In this document: positions 17,380-27,870 of the stretch, in pieces
Position numbering within the stretch: the stretch's first letter is position 1
Layout of the letters: each line of letters starts with the position of its first letter
Notes under the pieces: generated by a model
Told to the model about the DNA's origin: nothing
The model's database searches: none
The model's input: only the letters and a program-made list of their open reading frames with translations
Made by a program: the position numbers and the translations under genes
NCBI RefSeq assembly: GCF_013002705.1
Contig: NZ_JABEND010000002.1
Span: forward strand, 62,001-126,000
DNA length: 64,000 bases
DNA from: Nakamurella aerolata
Lineage (GTDB): Bacteria > Actinomycetota > Actinomycetes > Mycobacteriales > Nakamurellaceae
Direction: 5' to 3'

Positions 17380-18348
17380 ATGGTGATGGACCGTAAGAAG
17401 GAGCGGATCGACGCGCTGGCCGCCAGCGGCGGGTCGGCGTCGACCGCGCTGCTCGACTCCGAGGACGCCAAATCGGGTGGCGGCTCCATCATTGCCGACG
17501 CTTGGCGGCGGCTGCGGGTGTCTCCGGTTTTCTGGGTCGGCGCGATTATCGTGCTGCTATTCCTGCTGTTGGCGATCTTTGCCGATCTGATTGCCCCGCA
17601 CGACCCCGGACAGCTGTTGCTGCGCAGCCAGACCCGGCTGTCGCGCAACCAGCTGGCTCCCCCGCAGCCGGGCTTTCCGCTCGGTGGCGACCTGTTGGGC
17701 CGTGACGAGTTCTCCCGGTTGGTGCTCGGTAGCCGGCAGACGCTGCTGGTCGGCGTCTTCGCCACCGCCATCGGCCTGGCCGGCGGGATGATTCTCGGCA
17801 CCCTTGCGGGCGCCTTCGGCGGGGTCGTTGACACCGTTGTGATGCGGGTCGTGGACGTGATGCTCTCCATTCCCGGTCTGCTGCTGGCGATCTCCATTGC
17901 CGCTCTGTTCACCACCCCGAGTCAATGGAGTGTGATCATCGCGGTGGCGGTGGTGCAGATACCTGTGTTCGCCCGGTTGCTGCGCGGCCAGATGCTGGCA
18001 CAACGCGGCACCGACCACGTGCTGGCCGCGCGGGCACTTGGGGTGCGGAGGGCACCGATCGTCTTCCGGCACATGCTGCCGAATTCGATGAGCCCGGTGA
18101 TCGTCCAGGCCACCGTGGTGGTGGCCGTCAGCATCATCGACGCGGCGGCACTGTCCTTCCTCGGCCTAGGGTCACAGGACGTCGCGACTCCGGAGTGGGG
18201 TCAGATGCTCGGTGAGGCGCAGCAAAAGATCGACTCCTACCCGGCGCTGGCGTTCTGGCCGGCCGGCTGCATTGTGGTGGTAGCACTGGGATTCACGCTG
18301 CTCGGCGAATCGTTGCGGGAAGCTCTCGACCCGAAGAACCGCCGATGA
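17380..18348 (+). CDS. Peptide ABC transporter permease (DppC/OppC type)
   Basis: 322 aa with a hydrophilic N-terminus of about 45 residues, then six helices. The coupling loop VLAARALGVRRAPIVFRHMLPNSMSPV is diagnostic. GGAGG lies ten bases before ATG 17380; a second in-frame ATG is at 17386. It completes the membrane channel of the importer. Confidence 0.92.
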   Translation: MVMDRKKERIDALAASGGSASTALLDSEDAKSGGGSIIADAWRRLRVSPVFWVGAIIVLLFLLLAIFADLIAPHDPGQLLLRSQTRLSRNQLAPPQPGFPLGGDLLGRDEFSRLVLGSRQTLLVGVFATAIGLAGGMILGTLAGAFGGVVDTVVMRVVDVMLSIPGLLLAISIAALFTTPSQWSVIIAVAVVQIPVFARLLRGQMLAQRGTDHVLAARALGVRRAPIVFRHMLPNSMSPVIVQATVVVAVSIIDAAALSFLGLGSQDVATPEWGQMLGEAQQKIDSYPALAFWPAGCIVVVALGFTLLGESLREALDPKNRR

Positions 18349-18365
18349 CGAAGGGACGCTGAGCG

Positions 18366-19421
18366 ATGGCTTTGCTTTCGGTCCAAGACCTTTCGGTCAA
18401 GTTCAAGCGCCGCGGGTTGGCGCCGTTCGACGCCGTCGACGGTGTCAGCTTCGACGTGGAGGCTGGCAAGATCGTCGGCCTGGTCGGTGAGTCCGGCAGT
18501 GGCAAGTCGGTGACCAGCCTTGCCATCATGCGACTGCTGCCCAAGCGCGGCAACACGATCGGCGGGGTCGTCGACTTCGACGGCACCGATCTGCTGCGCA
18601 TCCCGATGTCGCAAATGCGGGACAAACGCGGCGCCGACCTGGCGATGATCTTCCAAGACCCGCTGTCCAGCCTGAACCCGGTGGTGCCCATCGGTTTGCA
18701 GATCACCGAGGTGCTCAAGCGGCATCGCGGCATGCGCGGCGCCGCGGCCGAGAACGAGGCGAGAGATCTGCTCGATCAGGTCGGCATTCCCGACCCCACC
18801 CGCCGGCTGCACGAGTACGCGCATCAGCTCTCCGGCGGCATGCGGCAGCGCGCCATGATCGCGATGGCGCTGGCGTGCCGGCCGCGGCTGCTGATCGCGG
18901 ACGAGCCCACTACCGCCCTCGACGTCACCATCCAGGCGCAGATCCTTTCGCTGCTGGACACTCTGGTGCACGAGCACGGCACCGCGATGATCATGATCAC
19001 CCACGATCTCGGGGTGGTCGCCGGGCTGTGTGACGAGGTGAACGTGATGTACGCGGGGCGGACCGTTGAGCGCGCCGATCGCTACGAGATCTACGCCCAC
19101 CCGCAACATCCGTACACCAACGGGCTGTTGGCGTCGATCCCGCGGTTGGACTCCCCGCCGGGCGAACGGTTGCACCCGGTGCCCGGTTCGGTCTCGGACA
19201 ACATCCCCTGGGCCTCGGCGTGCGCGTTCGCGCCCCGTTGCAGCAATGCCATCGGCGACTGCCGGCAGCAGTCGCCGGAGTTCAAGCCGGCGCCAGTGGG
19301 ACGAGATCACCTGCTGCGGTGCTTCAACCCTGTTGAGCCGGAGGCGGTCGGCGCCGCCGCGGTGCAACAGATGGCAACCTCGCCGATCCCCCCGCCGTCG
19401 AACAAGGAACAGCTGTCGTGA
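18366..19421 (+). CDS. Peptide ABC transporter ATPase (DppD/OppD type)
   Basis: 351 aa. Walker A GESGSGKS, signature [15 protein letters not shown], Walker [13 protein letters not shown], and the C-terminal oligopeptide/dipeptide domain with a Cys-containing [14 protein letters not shown] stretch that in this family can hold an iron-sulfur cluster. The stop overlaps the next GTG in a 4-bp GTGA at 19418-19421. Confidence 0.94.
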   Translation: MALLSVQDLSVKFKRRGLAPFDAVDGVSFDVEAGKIVGLVGESGSGKSVTSLAIMRLLPKRGNTIGGVVDFDGTDLLRIPMSQMRDKRGADLAMIFQDPLSSLNPVVPIGLQITEVLKRHRGMRGAAAENEARDLLDQVGIPDPTRRLHEYAHQLSGGMRQRAMIAMALACRPRLLIADEPTTALDVTIQAQILSLLDTLVHEHGTAMIMITHDLGVVAGLCDEVNVMYAGRTVERADRYEIYAHPQHPYTNGLLASIPRLDSPPGERLHPVPGSVSDNIPWASACAFAPRCSNAIGDCRQQSPEFKPAPVGRDHLLRCFNPVEPEAVGAAAVQQMATSPIPPPSNKEQLS

Positions 19422-20653
19422 CCGAACCGCAGTCACCGCAAGAAGTCCCAGATCGCGATCGGGACAGCGAGGTTGAGGCCGTGGAGTCGCATGAACCGAC
19501 GCAGCAGCAGCGGATCAAGGATCTGCACGTCACCGACCTCGGCGAGACCGAGGCGGCCAGCGAGGCCGAGATCGAGGCGGGCGAGGCCGGGGCGGCTGAA
19601 GCCTCGGCAGCGACGGCGGGCGAGGACGTGCTGCTCGAGGTGAACAACCTCAAGGTGCACTTCCCGATCAAACGAGGCGTGTTGTTCGACCGCACCGTCG
19701 GTTACGTGTACGCGGTTGACGGGGTGTCGCTGGCCATCAAACCAGGCGAGACCTATGGCCTTGTCGGCGAATCTGGTTGCGGCAAAACCACTCTCGGCCG
19801 GGGCATTCTGCGGCTGGAGGAGCCAACCGAGGGGCAGGTGCTGTTCGGTGGCACCGACATCGCCTCGCTCACCGGTGAGGCGCTGCGCAAGGAACGGCGC
19901 CGGATGCAGATGGTGTTCCAGGACCCGCTGGGCTCACTGGATCCGCGGCAGACCGTTGAATCCATTCTGCTGGAAGGCATGCGCGCCCACGGGTTGGTCA
20001 AGGACAAGGCCCAGGCCAACGCTAGGTTGCGGCAGCTGCTGTCCGACGTCGGCCTGCCGGCCAACTCGCTGCGCAAGTATCCGCACGAGTTCTCCGGCGG
20101 CCAGCGCCAGCGCATCGGCATCGCGAGGGCGTTGAGTGTCGACCCTGAGCTGATCGTCGCCGACGAACCCGTCTCGGCGCTGGACGTTTCGGTGCAGGCT
20201 CAGGTGCTGAACCTGCTCGCTGACCTGCAGTCCGAGCGCGGGCTCACCTACATCGTGATCGCCCACGATCTTGCGGTGGTGCGGCACATCTCGGACCGGG
20301 TCGGGGTGATGTACCTCGGCTCGCTGGTGGAGGAAGCTCCCTCCATCGACATCTACGCCGAGCCGTTGCACCCGTACACCCGCGCGCTGATGTCGGCCGT
20401 ACCGGTGCCCGATCCGGTGCTGGAGGACACCAGGGAACGGATTGTGCTGCGTGGCGACCTGCCGTCTCCGGTGAACCCGCCGTCCGGCTGTCGGTTCCAC
20501 ACCCGCTGCCCGTGGCGCCAGCCCACCCTGTGCGACACCGAGCGGCCGGTGCTCACCGAGCTCAAGCCCGGCCACCGGGTCGCGTGCCACTACGCCGCCG
20601 AGATCGCTTCGGGGGAGCTCAAACCCAATGCGGAGCAGCTGGAACTGGTCTGA
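19418..20653 (+). CDS. Peptide ABC transporter ATPase (DppF/OppF type) with acidic N-terminal extension
   Basis: 411 aa, about 70 longer than usual at the N-terminus. Residues 1-70 are very acidic and predicted disordered (many Glu, Asp, Ala). Then comes a normal OppF core: Walker [10 protein letters not shown], signature [15 protein letters not shown], Walker [13 protein letters not shown], and the C-terminal [15 protein letters not shown] segment. The start is set by the GTGA overlap; a shorter start is not excluded. It is the last gene of the importer operon and converges on the GltB-like gene. Confidence 0.92.
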   Translation: MTEPQSPQEVPDRDRDSEVEAVESHEPTQQQRIKDLHVTDLGETEAASEAEIEAGEAGAAEASAATAGEDVLLEVNNLKVHFPIKRGVLFDRTVGYVYAVDGVSLAIKPGETYGLVGESGCGKTTLGRGILRLEEPTEGQVLFGGTDIASLTGEALRKERRRMQMVFQDPLGSLDPRQTVESILLEGMRAHGLVKDKAQANARLRQLLSDVGLPANSLRKYPHEFSGGQRQRIGIARALSVDPELIVADEPVSALDVSVQAQVLNLLADLQSERGLTYIVIAHDLAVVRHISDRVGVMYLGSLVEEAPSIDIYAEPLHPYTRALMSAVPVPDPVLEDTRERIVLRGDLPSPVNPPSGCRFHTRCPWRQPTLCDTERPVLTELKPGHRVACHYAAEIASGELKPNAEQLELV

Positions 20654-20768
20654 ACCGGCCCGGGCCGTGCGTCGTCCGGTACCAAGGCGACGCGACGGTC
20701 CGATGCCACAGCCGTTTGCGTTGTGGACCGCGCTCAGCCACTGGATGGTCAGGCGGTGTGAGCAGCGA

Positions 20769-22310
20769 TCAGCTGCCGGGGATGGTCATGGCATCGAGCA
20801 GGGCAGCCCGATCGGCGGCGGACGGCAGTCCCCAGGTGGGCTGGTAGCCGTGCACCACGTGCAGCGGGGTGCTGCGGCTCTCGCCGTCCATCAGCTCGAT
20901 GTCGGTGATCGGGATCAGCGCGGGGTGGGCCACCCCGCAGGCCTCAGCCACCTTGACCAGATCCCGGCGCAGCGCCTTGAGATAGTTGGCCACCCGCACC
21001 GACTTGTCGGCCGGGTCCAAACCGCGCTGCAGCCAACGGTTCTGGGTGGCTACGCCGGTGGGGCAGTGGTCGGTGTGGCAGCGCTGCGCCTGGATGCAGC
21101 CGATCGCCATCATCGCTTCGCGGCCGACGTTGATCATGTCCGCCCCGAGCGCCAGCGCCACCACCGCATTGGCAGGCAGACCGAGCTTGCCCGACCCGAT
21201 GAACGTCACTCGGTCGGTGATGCCGGCCTCGGCGAACGTCCGGTACACCCGGGCGAACCCGGTGCGGAACGGCAACGAGACGGTGTCGGTGAAAACCAGT
21301 GGGGCGGCGCCGGTTCCGCCCTCGCCGCCGTCGATGGTGATGAAGTCGACGCCGCGCCGGCCGTCCTGCATGGCGGCGGCGAGTTGCTGCCAGAACTCCA
21401 GATCGCCGACGGCCGACTTGATCCCGACCGGCAGCCCGGTCTCGGCGGCCAGCAGCTCGACCCAATCCAGCAACTCGTCGACGGTGCCGAACTCGGTGTG
21501 TCGGGACGGGCTGGCGCAGTCCATTCCCGGGGCGATGCCGCGGATCCGGGCGATCTCATCGGTCACCTTGGCGGCGGGCAGCATGCCGCCGAGCCCCGGC
21601 TTGGCCCCCTGCGACAGCTTGACTTCGAGAGCGCGCACCGGCGCCGACGCCACCAGGTCCTTGAGCCGCTGCAGGTCGAACCGGCCGGCCTGGTCGCGGC
21701 AGCCGAAGTAGGCGGTGCCGATCTGGAACACCAGATCGCCGCCCTGCCGGTGGTACGGGGCCAGCGCTCCTTCGCCGGTGTCCTGCAGGCAGCCGGCCAG
21801 CCGGGCACCGGTGTTCAACGCGGTCACCGCCGCACCCGACAGCGACCCGAAGCTCATCCCGGAAATGTTGACGATCGATTGCGGGCGAAACGCTTTCGCC
21901 CGGCCGCGCGGACCGCCGAGCACCTTGGCCGATGGCAGAACCACGTTCTCGTCGGTGTGCTGAGCGGTGTCGGGGCCGATCGGAGACAGGGTGCGGTGCT
22001 TGATGATCGGGTAGCCGGCCAGGTACTCGACGTCGCAGTCGGTGCCGAACCCGAAGTAGCTGTTCTCCAGCTTGGAGGAGGAGTAGATCCAGCGCCGCTG
22101 GTCGCGGCTGAACGGGCGTTCCTCGTCGTTGCCGGCGACGATGTACTGCCGGAGTTCAGGGCCGAGCTTCTCCAGCAGATAGCGCAGATGCCCGACGACG
22201 GGGAAGTTCCGCAGCACGGCATGCTTGCGCTGGGAAACATCGTGCGCGGCAACAGCTGCCGCGGCCGCGACCGGTGCCGCGGCGATCTTCGCCGCCCTGG
22301 ACAAGCGCAT
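20769..22310 (-). CDS. FMN-binding glutamate-synthase-family oxidoreductase (GltB domain, YerD-like)
   Basis: 513 aa. A short hydrophobic N-terminus is followed by the FMN/TIM-barrel domain of glutamate synthase without the amidotransferase part: NISGMSFGSLSGAAVTALN, LSQGAKPGLGG, DFITIDGGEGGTGAAP, and ALGADMINVGREAMMAIGCIQAQRCHTDHCPTGVATQ, whose cysteines match the 3Fe-4S site. Stand-alone members are widespread and their substrate is uncertain, so glutamate synthesis should not be assumed. CATAGT lies eight bases before ATG 22310, suggesting leaderless transcription. Confidence 0.88.
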   Translation of the reverse strand: MRLSRAAKIAAAPVAAAAAVAAHDVSQRKHAVLRNFPVVGHLRYLLEKLGPELRQYIVAGNDEERPFSRDQRRWIYSSSKLENSYFGFGTDCDVEYLAGYPIIKHRTLSPIGPDTAQHTDENVVLPSAKVLGGPRGRAKAFRPQSIVNISGMSFGSLSGAAVTALNTGARLAGCLQDTGEGALAPYHRQGGDLVFQIGTAYFGCRDQAGRFDLQRLKDLVASAPVRALEVKLSQGAKPGLGGMLPAAKVTDEIARIRGIAPGMDCASPSRHTEFGTVDELLDWVELLAAETGLPVGIKSAVGDLEFWQQLAAAMQDGRRGVDFITIDGGEGGTGAAPLVFTDTVSLPFRTGFARVYRTFAEAGITDRVTFIGSGKLGLPANAVVALALGADMINVGREAMMAIGCIQAQRCHTDHCPTGVATQNRWLQRGLDPADKSVRVANYLKALRRDLVKVAEACGVAHPALIPITDIELMDGESRSTPLHVVHGYQPTWGLPSAADRAALLDAMTIPGS

Positions 22311-22333
22311 AGCTGGGAACTATGGCAGCAGGG

Positions 22334-23671
22334 TCACTGGCCGATCAAGTACTTGATGGTGCCCTTGGCGATCGCGTCGGCCAGGGCACTCTGGTTCGCC
22401 TCCGACGTCATGATCCTGGCGTCGGTCGCGTTCGACATGTTGCCCAGCTCTAGCAGCACCGTCGGCACCGTTGACAGGTTCAGGCCGGCAAGGTCGCTGC
22501 GGGTGAGGATGCCGTTCTCGCCGATGTAGTCGGCGGTCGACATGACGCCGGAGGCGCTGATCGCGGCATTGAGATCCCTGGCCAGCCGCAGCGACTGTCC
22601 CGCCACCTTGGCGCCGCCGGGAGCGCCCTCGGCCAGGCTGGAGTAGAAGCCGTTACCCTGCTGGTTCTCGGTGCTGTCGCCGTGGATGGAGATCACCGCG
22701 GCCGGGTTGGCGTCGTTGCCGATCTGTGCCCGCTTGTCGACGCACGGGCCGACCCCGTCGTTGGAGTCGCGGGTCATGACAACGGTGATGCCCTTGGCCT
22801 GCAACTGATCCTTCAGCCTGTTGGCGACGTTCCAGTTGAAGGTGTACTCGGGGTAGCCGCCCGCGGTTTGCGTGCCGGTGGTGTTGCAGTCCTTCGTTGT
22901 GCCGTTACCAGCCGGCACCTGCTGCTTGATGATGTCCGGGTTGAACTGGTTGGCACCGTTGTGCCCCGGATCGATCACCACCACCTTCTTGGTCATCCTC
23001 GACCCCATGGCGGCGCCGCCGTCGGAGTTGCCCTGCGCCGTAGTGGGTCCGGCGTTGCCGCCGCCGGCATCGCCGCCTGAGGCGGGTTTGCTCGTGGTGG
23101 TTTTCGCACTGGTCGCCGACCCGGTGCCGTCACCGGAGTGGTCCTCGCTGCCGGTGGTGGACGCTGTCTCGCCCGTGGTGCGGGCGCCGGATGACTTGCT
23201 GGACGTCGCGCCGGTGGTCTTGTCCGACGCCGACTCGGAGGAGCGGGACGAGGTGGCGGACGGGGCCGAGCTGGACGGCTTCGCGGTTGACGAAGCCCCT
23301 GACGATGACGCCGGCGACGCCGACGAAACCGATGACGAAGCTGGTGCGGAGGATGCAGCCGCGGACGACGCCGGGGCGGATGAGCTGGGAGCCGACGAGC
23401 TGGGCGCGGACGCCGCACCGCTGATCGGGAGCGTGACCTGGGCGCTCGGCGGCGCCGCACTCGGACCGGCCGGGCTGCTCTGCGTCGCCGGAGACGGACT
23501 CGACACGTCGGAAGCGGGCGAGCTGCCGCAGGCCGTGAGCACCAGCGCGGCGGCGGCGAGTGCGGCACCCGTCGCCGCGAGCCGGCGCCGCGACCCGGAG
23601 CGCGCTGCCCTGCCGGGTTGGGGCCGATCGGGCCGAGCGGGTGCGGAAGCGGAGCGCGAGCGGGCATGCAT
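22334..23671 (-). CDS. Zinc N-acetylmuramoyl-L-alanine amidase lipoprotein (Amidase_3, Rv3717-like)
   Basis: 445 aa from ATG 23671. The frame stays open further upstream but would overlap ybaB, so this start, directly before an Arg-rich signal peptide and lipobox LTAC, is chosen. Residues about 55-225 are a Ser/Ala/Pro/Thr linker. The catalytic domain has DPGHNG (His237), a Glu in YPEYTFN, SIHGDS and LLELGNMSN, the two His, metal Glu and catalytic Glu of the family. It cleaves the peptide stem from peptidoglycan. M. tuberculosis Rv3717 (Ami1) lies next to ybaB-recR too. Confidence 0.9.
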   Translation of the reverse strand: MHARSRSASAPARPDRPQPGRAARSGSRRRLAATGAALAAAALVLTACGSSPASDVSSPSPATQSSPAGPSAAPPSAQVTLPISGAASAPSSSAPSSSAPASSAAASSAPASSSVSSASPASSSGASSTAKPSSSAPSATSSRSSESASDKTTGATSSKSSGARTTGETASTTGSEDHSGDGTGSATSAKTTTSKPASGGDAGGGNAGPTTAQGNSDGGAAMGSRMTKKVVVIDPGHNGANQFNPDIIKQQVPAGNGTTKDCNTTGTQTAGGYPEYTFNWNVANRLKDQLQAKGITVVMTRDSNDGVGPCVDKRAQIGNDANPAAVISIHGDSTENQQGNGFYSSLAEGAPGGAKVAGQSLRLARDLNAAISASGVMSTADYIGENGILTRSDLAGLNLSTVPTVLLELGNMSNATDARIMTSEANQSALADAIAKGTIKYLIGQ

Positions 23672-23792
23672 AGGACCAACAGTGCCAAACAAACCCGCCG
23701 GAGCTCGGTCAACACGTCGGGGCGGGGCACACCAGTAACCTGAATTCGCATCCCGGAAACCCTCCGGGCCGGCCCCGTCGTCAGGAGAACCC

Positions 23793-24299
23793 ATGCAGCC
23801 AGGAATGCCCGATCTGGGCCAGATCATGCAGCAGGCGCAGCAGCTGCAGCAGGCGATGGAGCAGGCCAAGGCGTCGCTGGCGGACGAGCAGATCACCGGC
23901 AGTGCCGGCAGCGGTCTGGTCACCGCCGTCGTCACCGGCGAGGGTGAGCTGGCCAGCGTCACCATCGATCCCAAAGCCGTCGACCCTGACGATGTGGAGA
24001 CTCTCGGCGACCTCGTCGTCGCCGCGGTGCGCGATGCCAACCGGCAGGCGCAGGAACGCGCCCAGCAGCTGATGAGCCAGGCCGCCGGAGGTTTCGACCT
24101 CGGCTCGCTCGGGCTCGGCGACCTCGACCCGGCCGCGGCCGGGGCGCCCGGCTCCGCGGTGATCGACGCCGGCGGCGCGGCCGAGCTGGGTGGCGCGGTG
24201 CCGGGTCAGCCGGCCCCCGGCCAGCCCGCATCCGGCCAGTCCGCACCCGGCACCGACTCCGCCCGCGGCGGCGCACCGGGCACCGGGAGTAGGGACTGA
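23793..24299 (+). CDS. ybaB: YbaB/EbfC-family nucleoid-associated protein
   Basis: 168 aa. The conserved core (residues 1-105) is helix-strand-helix: [20 protein letters not shown], then [21 protein letters not shown], then a long amphipathic helix. A Gly/Ala/Pro/Ser-rich tail of about 60 residues is typical of actinobacteria. AGGAGAA precedes the ATG; TAACCT at 23736-23741 is a possible -10. It binds DNA and is coupled to recR two bases downstream, as in most bacteria. Confidence 0.93.
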   Translation: MQPGMPDLGQIMQQAQQLQQAMEQAKASLADEQITGSAGSGLVTAVVTGEGELASVTIDPKAVDPDDVETLGDLVVAAVRDANRQAQERAQQLMSQAAGGFDLGSLGLGDLDPAAAGAPGSAVIDAGGAAELGGAVPGQPAPGQPASGQSAPGTDSARGGAPGTGSRD

Positions 24300-24301
24300 C
24301 G

Positions 24302-24904
24302 TTGTACGAAGGTCCCGTTCAGGAGCTGATCGACGAACTCGGCCGGCTCCCTGGCGTCGGCCCGAAATCCGCTCAGCGCATCGGGTTTCACCTGCTCACC
24401 GTCGATCCGGCCGACATCGACCGGCTGGTCACCGCGCTGCGCAGGGTGAAGGACGAGGTCAAGTTCTGCACGGTCTGCGGCAACGTCGCCGAGGGTGAGC
24501 TGTGCAAGGTGTGCGGCGACCAGCGCCGCGACGCCGGTCTGATCTGCGTGGTGGAGGAGTCCAAGGACGTCGCCGCGATCGAGCGCACCCGCGAGTTCCG
24601 CGGCCGCTACCACGTACTCGGCGGTGCCATCTCGCCGATCGACGGCATCGGGCCCGATCAGCTGCGCATCGCAGAGCTGTTGAAACGGATCGCCGAACCC
24701 GGCGTCAGCGAGGTGATTCTGGCGACCGACCCCAACCTCGAGGGCGAGGCCACCGCCACCTATCTGGTGCGGCTGCTGCGCACCTTCCCCGACCTCACCG
24801 TCACCAGGCTGGCGTCCGGGCTGCCGGTGGGCGGCGACCTTGAGTACGCCGACGAGGTGACGCTGGGTCGCGCGTTCTCCGGTCGCCGCGCCGTCGACGC
24901 CTGA
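24302..24904 (+). CDS. recR: Recombination mediator RecR
   Basis: 200 aa, standard length. Helix-hairpin-helix [12 protein letters not shown], four-Cys zinc finger [18 protein letters not shown], and a Toprim domain from about residue 80 ([29 protein letters not shown]). TTG start directly after the ybaB stop. With RecO it loads RecA at single-strand gaps. Confidence 0.97.
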   Translation: MYEGPVQELIDELGRLPGVGPKSAQRIGFHLLTVDPADIDRLVTALRRVKDEVKFCTVCGNVAEGELCKVCGDQRRDAGLICVVEESKDVAAIERTREFRGRYHVLGGAISPIDGIGPDQLRIAELLKRIAEPGVSEVILATDPNLEGEATATYLVRLLRTFPDLTVTRLASGLPVGGDLEYADEVTLGRAFSGRRAVDA

Positions 24905-24987
24905 GTTTGCCGCTGGTCGCGCCCCGGCGGGTAGCGGCGGCGGGGTCCGGCCGCCGGCCGCCTGCGTCCATCGGTCAAGATGGAACG

Positions 24988-26166
24988 GTGACGGAGCACA
25001 CCGCGAATCCACCGCAACCAGCGCAGGGCCAACGCACACTCGGCATCGGCATGGTCGGCTACGCCTTCATGGGCAAGGCCCACTCGGTGGGCTGGCGGAT
25101 GGCGCACCGGGCGTTCGACCTGCCGCTGCGGCCGGAGATGCGGGCCATCGTCGGGCGCGACCGTGCCGGGGTCACCGCCGCCGCCGACGAGTTCGGCTGG
25201 GACTCGGTGGAGACCGACTGGCGAACCCTGCTCACCCGCGACGACATCGACGTCGTCGACATCTGCACCCCGGGCGACACCCACGCCGAGATCGCCATCG
25301 CCGCGCTCGACGCCGGCAAACACGTGCTCTGCGAGAAGCCGTTGGCCAACTCGGTTTCCGAGGCCGAGCAGATGGTGGCCGCCGCCGAACGCGCTGCCGC
25401 CCGCGGGGTACAAGCCATGTGCGGCTTCAACTATCGCCGGCTGCCGGCCACCGCGCTGGCCCGGCAGTGGATCGCGGAGGGCCGGCTGGGCCGCATCTAT
25501 CACGTGCGGGCGCAGTACCTGCAGGATTGGATTGCCGACCCGCAGTCGCCGATGGTGTGGCGGCTGGACAAGAACCGGGCCGGTTCCGGCGCGCTCGGCG
25601 ACATCGGCGCGCACATCGTCGATCTCACCCAGTACCTGATGGGCGAGCAGCTCACCGGGGTCAGCGGCATCACCACGACGTTCGTGCCGACCCGGCCGCT
25701 GGCCGACGGTTCCGGCACCGGCCAGGTGACGGTGGACGACGCTGCGGTGTTCGTCGGCAGGTTCCCCGGCGGCGCGCTGGCCAGCTACGAGGCAACACGA
25801 TTTGCGGTGGGCCGCAAGAACTCCCTGCGGCTGGAGATCAACGGCGAACGCGGCTCGCTGGCGTTCGACCTCGAGTCGCTGAACGACCTGTGGTGGTACG
25901 ACAATGCCGATCCGGCCACCGAGGCTGGTTTCCGCCGGATCCTGGTCACCGAGCCGGAGCATCCGTACGCCGGTGCCTGGTGGCCGCCGGGGCACGGTAT
26001 CGGTTACGAGCACTCGTTTGTGCACGAGATGGCCGACTTCGTCACCGGGATCGCGACCGGGCGCCCCGCGTCGCCCACCTTCGCCGAGGCGCTGCGGGTG
26101 CAGCAGGTGCTGGACGCGGTGGAACGCAGCGCGGCGGCCGGTAGCGGCTGGCAACAGCTCAGCTGA
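24988..26166 (+). CDS. Gfo/Idh/MocA-family NAD(P)-dependent sugar oxidoreductase
   Basis: 392 aa from GTG 24988. CAAGAT six bases upstream suggests leaderless transcription; a longer in-frame start is possible but adds unrelated residues. Rossmann motif GIGMVGYAFMGKAHS, the catalytic-lysine motif CEKPLANS, and the second motif DIGAHIVDLTQYLMG are present. It probably oxidises or reduces a sugar, inositol or keto-sugar. The next gene, a TIM-barrel isomerase 57 bases away, is a usual partner in such catabolic pairs. The actual substrate is unknown. Confidence 0.9.
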   Translation: MTEHTANPPQPAQGQRTLGIGMVGYAFMGKAHSVGWRMAHRAFDLPLRPEMRAIVGRDRAGVTAAADEFGWDSVETDWRTLLTRDDIDVVDICTPGDTHAEIAIAALDAGKHVLCEKPLANSVSEAEQMVAAAERAAARGVQAMCGFNYRRLPATALARQWIAEGRLGRIYHVRAQYLQDWIADPQSPMVWRLDKNRAGSGALGDIGAHIVDLTQYLMGEQLTGVSGITTTFVPTRPLADGSGTGQVTVDDAAVFVGRFPGGALASYEATRFAVGRKNSLRLEINGERGSLAFDLESLNDLWWYDNADPATEAGFRRILVTEPEHPYAGAWWPPGHGIGYEHSFVHEMADFVTGIATGRPASPTFAEALRVQQVLDAVERSAAAGSGWQQLS

Positions 26167-26223
26167 CGATCGCGCCGAACCAGACCATCGATTCCCGAGC
26201 ATCGACACCGAGGAGCGTCACCG

Positions 26224-27228
26224 ATGACCCGACCGATCACCCTGTTCACCGGGCAGTGGGCCGACCTGCCGTTCGAGGAGGTGGCGCGGCTGGCCGGGGA
26301 GTGGGGCTACGACGGACTTGAGATCGCTTGCAGCGGAGACCATTTCGATGTCTGGCGGGCGGCAGAGGATCCTGCCTACGTCAAGGCGAAGCGCGAGGTG
26401 CTGGAACGCAACAACCTGTCGGTGTATGCGATTTCCAATCACCTGACGGGGCAGGCGGTCTGCGACGATCCTATCGACGCGCGGCACCAGGGCATTCTGC
26501 CGGCCAAGATCTGGGGCGACGGCGATGCGGAGGGGGTGCGGCAACGTGCCGCCGACGAGCTCAAGGTGACGGCGAAAGCCGCTGCCGCGCTGGGCGTCTC
26601 CACCGTTGTCGGCTTCACCGGCTCGTCCATCTGGAAGTACGTTGCGATGTTCCCGCCGGCCTCGCAGCAGATGATCGACGCCGGCTACGAGGATTTCGCC
26701 AACAGGTGGAATCCGGTCATGGATGTGTTCGAGGAAAACGGGATCCGGTTCGCGCTCGAGGTGCATCCCTCCGAGATCGCCTACGACTACTACACGACGC
26801 AGCGGACCTTGGAGGCCATCGGCCGGCGGGAGTCGTTCGGGCTCAACTGGGATCCCTCGCACATGGTGTGGCAGCAGATCGATCCGGTCACCTTTATCGA
26901 AGACTTCGCCGACCGGATCTACCACGTCGACTGCAAAGACACCAAGGTGCGCTGGGGCAACGGCCGCCGCGGCGTGCTCGGCTCGCATCTGGCCTGGGCC
27001 GACCCGCGGCGCGGCTGGGACTTCGTCTCGACCGGCCACGGCGACGTCGACTGGGAAGACTGCTTCCGGATGCTCACCACCATCGGCTACGACGGCCCGA
27101 TTTCCATCGAGTGGGAGGACGCCGGCATGGACCGCCTGGTCGGCGCCCCCGAGGCGCTCGAGTTCGTCCGCAGCCAACTGTTCGACGCGCCGGAAGCCGC
27201 CTTCGACAGCGCCTTCTCCAACCGCTGA
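26224..27228 (+). CDS. Sugar phosphate isomerase/epimerase-like TIM-barrel protein
   Basis: 334 aa, AP-endonuclease-2-like TIM barrel (IolE/hydroxypyruvate-isomerase class). Metal-site candidates are Glu in [10 protein letters not shown], Asp/His in [11 protein letters not shown], His/Asp in IYHVDCKD, and Glu in [11 protein letters not shown] precedes ATG 26224. It likely acts on the product of the upstream dehydrogenase in a sugar-degradation route. Confidence 0.88.
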   Translation: MTRPITLFTGQWADLPFEEVARLAGEWGYDGLEIACSGDHFDVWRAAEDPAYVKAKREVLERNNLSVYAISNHLTGQAVCDDPIDARHQGILPAKIWGDGDAEGVRQRAADELKVTAKAAAALGVSTVVGFTGSSIWKYVAMFPPASQQMIDAGYEDFANRWNPVMDVFEENGIRFALEVHPSEIAYDYYTTQRTLEAIGRRESFGLNWDPSHMVWQQIDPVTFIEDFADRIYHVDCKDTKVRWGNGRRGVLGSHLAWADPRRGWDFVSTGHGDVDWEDCFRMLTTIGYDGPISIEWEDAGMDRLVGAPEALEFVRSQLFDAPEAAFDSAFSNR

Positions 27229-27275
27229 GCCGCCGCACCGGCTGGTGCTGCTGAGTGGCTGACGCTGTCGGATGG

Positions 27276-27863
27276 TTAGTGCTGAGTGGCTTGGGCAACC
27301 AGCCGGTCGACGGCGGCGGTGAACACCGCCGGATCCGGCGCGGGTAGACCGCAGACCGAGCTCAGGTACCAGCCGTTCCCGGTCTGCAGGATCACTTCCG
27401 CCAGTACCGGGTCGGGAACGGCCGAGCGGATCATGTCCATCCACGGCTGGAAAATCTCAGCGAACAGGCCGGAGAGATCGTCGTCCGTCTCGGCGCCGTC
27501 GGTCCTGCCGCCGCCGCTGCCGGGTCGGCGGGCCGCGTCGATGAGCGCGGTGATGAAGCCGCGCTCGGTCTCGTCGCGCGGAGCGGTGTACTCGAGGTAC
27601 GCCCGGACGACAGCTGCTTTGGCGGCCGTCACGTCTTGGGTGCCGGCCGAGTTCAGGGCGGCGCATTCCGCGGCGACGGAGTCCCTGGTGCGTTCGACGA
27701 GGCCGCGGAACAACGCATCCTTGGATGGAAAGTGGTACAGCAGGCCACCTTTGGAGACGCCGGCCTCGGCCGCCACGTTCTCCAGGGTGGCCTCGGCGGC
27801 GCCGCCGCGAGCCAACAGACGGCGCAGCGCATCCAGAATCCGATCGCGGGTGTCGCCGCTCAT
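27276..27863 (-). CDS. TetR-family transcriptional repressor
   Basis: 195 aa. The N-terminal HTH spans residues 5-52, ending AAEAGVSKGGLLYHFPSKDALFRGLV; the C-terminal ligand domain is of the TetR_C_28-like type. TATAGT (27876-27871) lies seven bases before ATG 27863, so the gene is probably leaderless. It is divergent from an MFS transporter with a palindrome between them, the classic repressor-efflux pair. Confidence 0.92.
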   Translation of the reverse strand: MSGDTRDRILDALRRLLARGGAAEATLENVAAEAGVSKGGLLYHFPSKDALFRGLVERTRDSVAAECAALNSAGTQDVTAAKAAVVRAYLEYTAPRDETERGFITALIDAARRPGSGGGRTDGAETDDDLSGLFAEIFQPWMDMIRSAVPDPVLAEVILQTGNGWYLSSVCGLPAPDPAVFTAAVDRLVAQATQH

Positions 27864-27870
27864 GTGTCAC

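Noticed and set aside
20628-22529. 633-residue plus-strand frame opposite the GltB-like gene
   Set aside because: Shadow of the minus-strand oxidoreductase, which has full cofactor motifs.
23672-24040. Upstream extension of the amidase frame
   Set aside because: It would overlap ybaB and bury the lipoprotein signal in the middle of the protein.
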